NCBI GenBank assembly: GCA_029213145.1
Contig: JARGNK010000044.1
Location: forward strand, 1 to 43,657
Direction: 5' to 3'
Origin: Rubripirellula sp.
GTDB taxonomy: Bacteria > Planctomycetota > Planctomycetia > Pirellulales > Pirellulaceae
Length of the DNA: 43,657 nucleotides
The notes under the pieces were generated by a model. That model was not told the DNA's origin. It saw nothing but the letters and a program-made list of their open reading frames with translations, and did not search any database. A program made the translations under genes and the position numbers. This document shows, piece by piece, positions 19,478 through 26,386 of this stretch (the stretch's first letter is position 1; every line of letters starts with the position of its first letter).

Positions 19478-19513
19478 CGTATTTATCTTTTTTTTCCTTT
19501 TGAGGAGTACTCT

Positions 19514-20752
19514 ATGTCTTCTGTTCGTAAGAAGAAGGCGGGTTTCACGCTCGTCGAGCTTTTGGTGGTCATTGCCATCATTGGCGTTTTGGTCGGCCTC
19601 TTGCTACCAGCCGTTCAGGCTGCTCGCGAGGCGGCACGCCGTATGAGTTGCAGTAACAATTTCAAGCAAATTGGCTTGGGATTGCACAACTACCACTCTG
19701 CATACAAGAATTTGCCGAAAAACTGCGGCGGAACCTATCGAATCCGGGGCATCGACAGCGGTGACCTGAGCAACCGTAACTGGCTGAGCTGGTTGGCCGG
19801 AACGTTGCCCTTCGTTGAGCAACAAGCTCTTTGGGAGCAGATCGCTAACCCATTCAACAAGAATCGAAGCGGAACCATTCGCCAAGTACCGTTCCCGTCG
19901 ATGGGTCCTGTGCCATGGAGTCAAAATTACCAACCTTGGTTGACGCAGGTTCCCACCTACCGTTGCCCAAGCGATCCAATCGAACCTGCCGGCAACCGTG
20001 TTGCTTTTTCGAACTACACCGTTTGCACTGGCGATGCGATTTTTGAGCAGCAGCACAGCGGGATCGATGATTACGGCGTTGAAAACACCAACGGCACCTG
20101 GGGTCATGAAGCTGCCACACGATGGGGCCGAGGTGTATTCCGAAACCGCGCCTTCACGAAGTTCCGTGACATTAAAGATGGGCTCTCCAATACCATTATG
20201 GCGGGTGAGAACATCGTTGGTGACCGAACTTGGCGTGCAGCAGCGACGATGATCGAGCTGGACAACGCTGTTTGGGATCAACCCCCATCTTACGCGAAGC
20301 AGTTCTTGGATCCGAAGCGACCTGCTTACATTAATACCGATCCCAATAATGGCGGACTGCGTCCAGATGGTGGCAAGCCTGAATACGATGGGAACGCCAA
20401 TCACCAACGTGGTCGCCGATGGCCGGATGGTCGCCCAATGTACGCGACTTTCCAAACCATTTTGCCACCAAACAGCTACAACATCCAACGTTGGCACGGT
20501 GGCGGTGGTGCATTCTGTGCGTCTAGCTATCACCAAGGTGGTGCTCACGTCCTGATGGCTGACGGTGCGGTTATCTTCATTACCGACTCGATCGAGGCCG
20601 GTAATCAGGATCAAGTGCCTTACGGTCGCAACGATAACGTGAATGGGATTCCGATCAACTCGCAAGCTGGACGCGAAAGTCCATACGGCTTGTGGGGTGC
20701 TCTGGGAACTCGAGCGTCAAACGAGACAGTGGAAGATCAGTTAAACCAGTAA
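19514..20752 (+). CDS. DUF1559 prepilin-like protein with H-X9-DG tail
   Basis: 412 residues. The ATG at 19514 is chosen because GAGGAG (19502-19507) sits 6 bases before it and because it puts the prepilin cleavage site in its proper place: basic leader MSSVRKKKAG, then FTLVELLVVIAIIGVLVGLL with Glu at +5. A conserved start block follows (AREAARRMSCSNNFKQIGLGLHNYH), then the DUF1559 body. The C-terminal processing motif has His340 and Asp350-Gly351 (HQGGAHVLMADG), the H-X9-DG pattern. The product is presumably handled by a type IV/type II prepilin peptidase and built into an envelope-associated structure. It has its own promoter, leader hairpin and strong terminator, so it is probably an independently expressed, possibly abundant protein. 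Confidence 0.93.
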   Translation: MSSVRKKKAGFTLVELLVVIAIIGVLVGLLLPAVQAAREAARRMSCSNNFKQIGLGLHNYHSAYKNLPKNCGGTYRIRGIDSGDLSNRNWLSWLAGTLPFVEQQALWEQIANPFNKNRSGTIRQVPFPSMGPVPWSQNYQPWLTQVPTYRCPSDPIEPAGNRVAFSNYTVCTGDAIFEQQHSGIDDYGVENTNGTWGHEAATRWGRGVFRNRAFTKFRDIKDGLSNTIMAGENIVGDRTWRAAATMIELDNAVWDQPPSYAKQFLDPKRPAYINTDPNNGGLRPDGGKPEYDGNANHQRGRRWPDGRPMYATFQTILPPNSYNIQRWHGGGGAFCASSYHQGGAHVLMADGAVIFITDSIEAGNQDQVPYGRNDNVNGIPINSQAGRESPYGLWGALGTRASNETVEDQLNQ

Positions 20753-20785
20753 GGTTTAATCACTCTTTCCACGAGAACATTCTCG

Positions 20786-20820
20786 CGGGCGTGGTCACCT
20801 GACCACGCCCGTTTTTTTTT
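20786..20820 (+). terminator. Strong rho-independent terminator of the DUF1559 gene
   Basis: A perfect 12-bp stem at 20786-20797 and 20800-20811 (arm CGGGCGTGGTCA) has a 2-base gap at the centre. Nine T residues follow directly (20812-20820). It starts about 34 bp after the DUF1559 stop codon. Confidence 0.92.
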
Positions 20821-20889
20821 GCGCAAGCGGCCCCCACCGTCTTTGCGCAAGCGGCCCCCACCGTCTTTGCGGCAGCGGCCCCCACAGTC
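20818..20889 (+). repeat. 24-bp tandem repeat, three units
   Basis: Units at 20818-20841, 20842-20865 and 20866-20889. The first two are identical (TTTGCGCAAGC followed by GGCCCCCACCGTC). The third has two changes. The first unit begins inside the T tract of the terminator. It is not coding in any evident gene. Confidence 0.85.
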
Positions 20890-21151
20890 AACGACGACTT
20901 GAAACGGACCTGATCAATCGAAACGGTCGCCAAGGGGATTCAGACTCCGATGGGACGAGAGCCCAAAACCCACTCGCCCCACAGGGCACCCCAATACGGG
21001 CCAGAGCCGCCAAATATTGCGTCTGCCGATATACTCATGTAAACGGCCCGCGACCGCCGCAGATGAGAAATCACAGCGTCACAACGTTTAAAACCACGGA
21101 TCGCTGCACACATCACGACTCTGTCCCGACCTTTTCCTTCAATCTTCCACC
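20890..21151 (+). other. Intergenic region upstream of A3
   Basis: Together with the terminator and repeat before it, this makes a 399-bp gene-free stretch. The rest holds no open frame worth calling. TATACT at 21030-21035 could be a -10 box for the A3 lipoprotein, but no matching -35 box is seen. Confidence 0.35.
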
Positions 21152-24100
21152 ATGCACCCGAAAACGCTTCGGCTCGTAGCTCTGCTGGTCTCCTGCTGCT
21201 GGTTTATCTCGTCCGGCTGCGATCGTTCCGTGGACGCCCCTAAAGAAGCAGTTGATAATCCAGCGACGCCGACTGCTGCTCCCACGGCCGAACTCGAGAC
21301 GGCGCAAGCGGAACCGCCGCCCGCTCCCACCCTTGACCGTGATCAGAAGATGAAACGGGCAATGGCACTGATCCGCGATGGAAAGATCGACGAGGCTACC
21401 GCAGGACTTAGAGAGCTGCTGATTGCGGACCCCAATGATGCGGAAGTACTCTTTCGTATGGCCCATCTCAAAGCTGATACCGGCGACTATCGCTCCGCCA
21501 TCGAGATGCTGGGTTCCATCCCCGTGGAACACCCCGAGGCAGGTCTACCGGCCCTCGGCCAGGCAGCCGATTGGTGCATGTCTTTGGAACAATACGATCA
21601 AGCAGAAACCAAGTATCGCATGGTTCTGCAACTAGCGGGTGATGTCGCAGTCGCCCACCGACAACTTGCTTATTTGTATAACCGACAAGGCCGCCGGCAC
21701 GAAGCGGCGGTTCACCTACGCGCCTTGTGCCGCATGGGAAACATTCAACAAGACGAATTACACGCGTTGATGGTGCTCGGACACGCGATCCTGGACGACC
21801 CCAATCAACCCGCCACCGGTCCCCGTCCCTACTATCCGATTGGGCCAGCCGCGGAAGCTCGAATGCTGTACACGGCCAATCGCCATGTCGAGGCAGTTGA
21901 AGCATTGGACGAATCGGTTCGTTCTGGAACTGCCTCTCCATCAATCGTCGCCTTTTATGGCTTGTTAGCAATGGAAGCCCAAGATTTCGAACGGTTTCAA
22001 TGGTGGCTTAATAACGCGGATCAATCCGTTCAGCAATTCGGGGAGTACTGGGCCGCCATCGGCGCCTATCTGGTATCGGAACGGCGATTCGAAGAAGCGA
22101 TTCGAGCCTTGGGCGAAGCGCTTGTCCGCGATCCAACGAACATCGGTGCCATGCGACGGATGCATCAGTCGCTCACCGCGCTCGGCCAACCCGAACAAGC
22201 TGACCTGTGGATGGATCGCTATGGAATTCAGCGTGAAGTCACCTTGGCCAGCAACGAAATCGGTCAATCGGAAACACCCGCTCCTGATTCGTATCGCAAA
22301 GTTGCCGACGGGTTGGACCAATTGCAGCGACCACTGGAAGCAATGACATGGCGAATGTTTGAGGCTTTTCAACGAAAGGCCACACCAGCAGAAATGGAGA
22401 CCTTCAATCAGCGTCGATCAGCGCTGTTTGATTCCGAGAAAGCCTTTCCGAATCGAAATGACCGTCTGTGCGGCATCGACCTGGATCAATATCCGCTACC
22501 CGATATCGAACTCACCGAGGCAGCCAACGTTGCTTCTCCAAGCCAAGCCGAGCAAATCAAAACCTTTGCGCCCGCCAAATTCAAGAACGTCGCTGACGAA
22601 GTAGGTTTAGACCACACTTATCAAGTCGCCAGTCAAGCAGTCCCCTATCGATTTGCACTTTACCAATCGCTTGGCGGTGGGATCGCAGCGCTCGATTATG
22701 ACCTCGACGGCGTGATTGATGTTCACTTAGCACAAGGCAATGGCGACCCTCCTTCGATGGTGGGTGAACTATCAAATATTCTTTACCGTAACGTCGACGG
22801 TCGTTTGGTGAATGTCACCGAATCAGCTGGGGTGCAAGACACCCGTTACTCAGTTGGACTCACCACTGGAGACTGGAACCAGGATGGATTTTCTGACTTG
22901 GTCGTCGCGAACATTGGCAACAAAGTCTTGCTGATCAACAACGGTGATGGCACATTCAGGCGACAAGTATTTGATCCGGATACTGAGCACAAAATCTTGA
23001 CCAGTTCGGTCGCCATGGGCGATCTCACCGGTGATTCACTGCCCGATCTCTACTCACTTCAGTATGTCGAGGATATCGAGATGCTAGATCGACCAAAGGT
23101 GAATGAACAAGGTAATATCCTGACGGTTTCGCCCAGTTCGTTTCAGCCCGGCATCGACTCGATCGCTGTGAATGACGGCAGCGGCAACATGTTACACCAG
23201 AGCATCAGTGACTCGAGCGACGACGCCAGCACAGGCTTGGGTGTTGTCATCGCCGACTGGGATGGCAAACCAGGCAACGAGATTTTTGTGGGCAATGATA
23301 TTCGAGCGAATCAATTGTGGCGACGATCATCAGATAATAACAACTGGATCGACATCGCAGCGGTCAGCGGGTGTGCGTTAGGCGTTGGCGGTGTTGAAAC
23401 CGCTTCCATGGGAATCGCGGTGGCAGACTTTGACGGCAACGGTCAACGCGACATTCACATTACCAATTTCTATCAAGAACCCGTTAGCCTATTCATGAAT
23501 CGCGGCGGAATTTTCCAAGATCGCTGTGTTCAATATCGACTCCATCGCGACAGCGCGGCAGTTCTTGGGTTCGGATGCCAGGCATTGGATTACAACTTGG
23601 ATGGACGTCCGGACTTGGCTGTCACCAACGGCAACATTGAAAAAGCACCTGGTGAACCGCTTGAACAATCGCCACAACTCTTCGTCAACCTCGGCGATCA
23701 GTTTCAGCTTTTGGACGTCGAAGACTCCTCCGCTTATTGGCAAGGTGAATACCTGGGCAGAGGAATGGCAAAATTGGATTTCAACTTGGACGGCAAGCAG
23801 GACCTGCTGATCACGCACCTCGGCTCCCCTACCGCCCTGATGCAGAACCAAACCGAGACGGACCATCACTGGTTGTCCGTTCAACTCGTTGGTGTTGAAT
23901 CGGAACGTGACGCAATCGGTGCCCAGGTCGATGTCTATGCAGGGGAACGGAGCTGGACAAACTGGATCGTCGGAGGTGACGGCTACTTATGCCGCAATGA
24001 ACCAGTCGTGTTTTTTGGACTCGCCGACACAACCAGCGTAGACCGAGTCGTCGTGACTTGGCCGAACGGCCAACAGCAAACCTACACTGAGATACCGACC

Positions 24101-24172
24101 GACCGCCGCATTTTACTGATCCAAAACGATCCGCAGGCGTTTTTACATCTCACAACCTCACTCGCAAAGTGA
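21152..24172 (+). CDS. CRTAC1-like lipoprotein A3 (TPR, FG-GAP/VCBS, UnbV)
   Basis: 1006 residues. The signal peptide ends in a lipobox (FISSGC), followed by a Pro/Ala/Thr-rich linker to about residue 60. TPR-like repeats cover about 65-420 and include NRQGRRHEAAVHLRAL and EYWAAIGAYL...VRDPTN. The linker motif CGIDLDQYPLPD precedes the propeller. FG-GAP/VCBS loops start near 514 (DYDLDGVIDVHL) and include DWNQDGFSDLVV and DYNLDGRPDLAVTNGN. UnbV is at about 905-985 (GGDGYLCRNEPVVFFGLA). Its closest relative here is A4: they share QGRRHEAA, DELHAL and YWPIG/YYPIG stretches. Like A4, it has lost the first internal Cys pair and one Cys of the second. It is convergent with the multiheme cytochrome gene 61 bp away. 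Confidence 0.85.
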   Translation: MHPKTLRLVALLVSCCWFISSGCDRSVDAPKEAVDNPATPTAAPTAELETAQAEPPPAPTLDRDQKMKRAMALIRDGKIDEATAGLRELLIADPNDAEVLFRMAHLKADTGDYRSAIEMLGSIPVEHPEAGLPALGQAADWCMSLEQYDQAETKYRMVLQLAGDVAVAHRQLAYLYNRQGRRHEAAVHLRALCRMGNIQQDELHALMVLGHAILDDPNQPATGPRPYYPIGPAAEARMLYTANRHVEAVEALDESVRSGTASPSIVAFYGLLAMEAQDFERFQWWLNNADQSVQQFGEYWAAIGAYLVSERRFEEAIRALGEALVRDPTNIGAMRRMHQSLTALGQPEQADLWMDRYGIQREVTLASNEIGQSETPAPDSYRKVADGLDQLQRPLEAMTWRMFEAFQRKATPAEMETFNQRRSALFDSEKAFPNRNDRLCGIDLDQYPLPDIELTEAANVASPSQAEQIKTFAPAKFKNVADEVGLDHTYQVASQAVPYRFALYQSLGGGIAALDYDLDGVIDVHLAQGNGDPPSMVGELSNILYRNVDGRLVNVTESAGVQDTRYSVGLTTGDWNQDGFSDLVVANIGNKVLLINNGDGTFRRQVFDPDTEHKILTSSVAMGDLTGDSLPDLYSLQYVEDIEMLDRPKVNEQGNILTVSPSSFQPGIDSIAVNDGSGNMLHQSISDSSDDASTGLGVVIADWDGKPGNEIFVGNDIRANQLWRRSSDNNNWIDIAAVSGCALGVGGVETASMGIAVADFDGNGQRDIHITNFYQEPVSLFMNRGGIFQDRCVQYRLHRDSAAVLGFGCQALDYNLDGRPDLAVTNGNIEKAPGEPLEQSPQLFVNLGDQFQLLDVEDSSAYWQGEYLGRGMAKLDFNLDGKQDLLITHLGSPTALMQNQTETDHHWLSVQLVGVESERDAIGAQVDVYAGERSWTNWIVGGDGYLCRNEPVVFFGLADTTSVDRVVVTWPNGQQQTYTEIPTDRRILLIQNDPQAFLHLTTSLAK

Positions 24173-24182
24173 ATCGCCCAGC

Positions 24183-24206
24183 CGACGAAAGTTACTTTCA
24201 TCGTCG
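24183..24206 (+). terminator. Possible shared hairpin between convergent genes
   Basis: CGACGA...TCGTCG (6 bp) with inner AAG/CTT pairs and a 3-base bulge lies in the 61-bp gap between A3 and the cytochrome gene. There is no T run on either strand, so it is a weak candidate for a bidirectional terminator. Confidence 0.25.
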
Positions 24207-24233
24207 CACGGCACCAGGGATTGACCCCGGTGA

Positions 24234-26024
24234 TCAAGGTGCCATCGCCTGCAATTTCTCAAGCCGTTGCTTGTGTCGCTCGGCCATATCTGCGTGTCGA
24301 GCCGATTCGAGCGTTCGCCCCTGCAAACGCAGAATCGCACTTAGCAGCTGATGAGCATCCACATAATTGGGTGCCAGCGTAACCGCCATCGTCAAGGCTG
24401 CCACCGCGCGAGGGGAATCGCCGGAGTTTTGCTCCGCGACACCAAGCTGGAAGTAATCAAATGGCTCGGCCTGATACTTGGTGACTTCACGGTAGTATTC
24501 AACTGCCTTCGCAAAATCGCGGCGCTGATAGGCAAGCTGACCAAGCAAACGAAGCGATTCGATTCGAGGGCGAGATGGCTTGGTTTCGGTGTCGACTACC
24601 TCGCTGGCCAAGTCTTTCGAGATTGTCGGCTGCCCCTGCGAAAGCGCCAACATGGCGAGGATCGTATTCACATCGGCATCTGCCCTGCCCTTGTTCTTCA
24701 CATCGATCAACACCTTCGCAGATTCGATACCATAATCTCGGAACAAGGGGTTTTCACTCTGCTCCTGAGCGACCTGAAACTTCGCTAATGCCTCACAGCG
24801 GCGGCGATCGAGTTCCGATAATCGCGATACATCGAGGACCGACGTCAACCCAACAATCGGCTCGTTCCCAGAGCTTGTCCCATCGTGAATCCCAATTCGG
24901 TGGTGATGAAACGCTGTATGAGCCACCTCTGTATCTTGTGCAGGCATATGACATTGGGAACAGTCATTATCAGCCAAATCGATTCGTTTTTGATGACTCT
25001 CACCACAGGCCTCATCGTCGTGGCAAGAGAGACAAATAGAGCGGTAGAACGCCTGCGTATCGCCCGGTGGCGGCGTATGGTGGGGGTCATGACAAGTGAT
25101 GCAGGTCAAGCTTTCAGTTTGTTGGTAACACTTGCTCATATGCAACTGTTCCACATGTCCCACGACGCGCATCGTATCGTCACCGAGGCGATACTGATAA
25201 TCGATTCGATAATCCGTCAGTGGAAGTCCAGGCCGATAGTCCCACTCATCCTTGCCCGACATCAAAGCCTTTCCTGCAGCCTGCAGATGGCACTGCTGGC
25301 AGATCGCTTCGGATCGCTCCCGAGATAACTTGACCGGATTCACAATGGTGTTGTCGTCACCGCTAGATTGCTTGGCAACTTCATGCCGAGCCACATGAAG
25401 TTCACCAGGGCCATGGCAACGCTCGCAACCGATCGTGAGTTCTTGAACGGTGAAATCGTTTGGATTCCCCTGCTTTTGGTCAATGCTACCGACATGACAG
25501 TAAAAGCATTCAGAAGTCAGCTTCCGCCCAAACCCCGGATGGAAAGGCAAATCGTATCCGGGGGACATCGCCCAACGCTGAGTCTCCTCGTAAAACGAGA
25601 GTGGAGATTGGCCAAAAAACTTGCCATCCTGATAGACGTAACTCTTGCCATGATCGCCCGAGCCAATGGTGTAAACAATCGGCTTTTCTGTTGATGCTAG
25701 TTCCGTCCCGTCAGTACCGCGAAGAATCTCTTTATGGATCAATTGATCGCCGCGACGCAGCACCTCGTAATCGTTCCCCGAAAGCTGGTGCGTGAACGAT
25801 TTCGAAGTTACCTCCTTGTCCGGATCGACTCTCTCCATTGATCTGCTGTGCCTGGTTTCCAAGTACGTTTGGTACTGGTCTTTGTGGCACGAAATACACG
25901 CTTTCGTGCCAACGTACTGCACATCAAGATTAGCGTTGGCTGGCTTCTGAGCCACGCTCGATGGGATCCAAACGATCGCAGCGAAGAGTGCGGAAAGTAA
26001 AAACCGGCCCATGAATGGAACCAT
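24234..26024 (-). CDS. Seven-heme cytochrome c with C-terminal TPR region
   Basis: 596 residues. A signal peptide ends near residue 26 (SSVAQ-K); a start at 26012 (MGRFLL...) is equally plausible. Seven CxxCH heme motifs are visible in order: CISCH (43-47), CFYCH, CERCH (followed by GPGELHVARH), CQQCH, CITCH (followed by DPHH), CLSCH and CSQCH. Many further His residues could serve as distal ligands. The arrangement resembles the cytochrome c554/multiheme family, and the first and third motifs are typical of it. From about 400 to the end the chain is helical with TPR-like units (DVNTILAMLALSQGQ, AVEYYREVTKYQAEPFDYFQLGVAEQNSGD). It is exported and probably transfers electrons outside the cytoplasm; donor and acceptor are unknown. 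It lies between paralogs A3 and B2 and is divergent from B2. Confidence 0.87.
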   Translation of the reverse strand: MVPFMGRFLLSALFAAIVWIPSSVAQKPANANLDVQYVGTKACISCHKDQYQTYLETRHSRSMERVDPDKEVTSKSFTHQLSGNDYEVLRRGDQLIHKEILRGTDGTELASTEKPIVYTIGSGDHGKSYVYQDGKFFGQSPLSFYEETQRWAMSPGYDLPFHPGFGRKLTSECFYCHVGSIDQKQGNPNDFTVQELTIGCERCHGPGELHVARHEVAKQSSGDDNTIVNPVKLSRERSEAICQQCHLQAAGKALMSGKDEWDYRPGLPLTDYRIDYQYRLGDDTMRVVGHVEQLHMSKCYQQTESLTCITCHDPHHTPPPGDTQAFYRSICLSCHDDEACGESHQKRIDLADNDCSQCHMPAQDTEVAHTAFHHHRIGIHDGTSSGNEPIVGLTSVLDVSRLSELDRRRCEALAKFQVAQEQSENPLFRDYGIESAKVLIDVKNKGRADADVNTILAMLALSQGQPTISKDLASEVVDTETKPSRPRIESLRLLGQLAYQRRDFAKAVEYYREVTKYQAEPFDYFQLGVAEQNSGDSPRAVAALTMAVTLAPNYVDAHQLLSAILRLQGRTLESARHADMAERHKQRLEKLQAMAP

Positions 26025-26386
26025 TTTATGAATGAGGAAGCGTGTATCGAAGCAAATCAGGAAGGTACCGACTCGATTCGATGCCTTCTATTCAACCGGG
26101 ATTACTCCTTCTTGATCACCGCCCTAGCCTCCTATCGGCCAATCAGGCCCCAGTTTCCCGGCAAGATGAATCAGAATCAATTTTCAGCCTTGGTCTCTTT
26201 TTTATCAAGTTTATCTGAATCGCGAATAATCGCCATCTCCAAACGCGGGACAAACCCCGTTAACGCCGCAAACCGAAGATTTCACGCTAGAATAGGGCCG
26301 GTAGTTGGAAATGACCTTCCAGGTCCGTTCGAATAGTTATTGCCCGGCAACACTTGGGTGGAAAACATCCTCACTGAACAGGTTTC
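26025..26386 (+). other. Divergent intergenic region, no convincing gene
   Basis: A 362-bp gap between the divergent cytochrome and B2 lipoprotein genes must hold both promoters. A 102-codon open frame (26028-26336) fills most of it but has no recognisable features. TAGAAT at 26288-26293 could be a -10 box for B2, about 95 bp before its start, but the -35 region is poor. Confidence 0.35.

Noticed and set aside
19604-20665. 353-codon minus-strand open frame across the DUF1559 gene
   Set aside because: The DUF1559 gene has a prepilin site, a ribosome binding site, a promoter, a terminator and the H-X9-DG motif. The antisense frame has none of these.
26028-26336. 102-codon open frame in the divergent gap between the cytochrome and B2
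   Set aside because: No ribosome binding site, domain or signal. It would overlap the region where both promoters must lie. It cannot be fully excluded.
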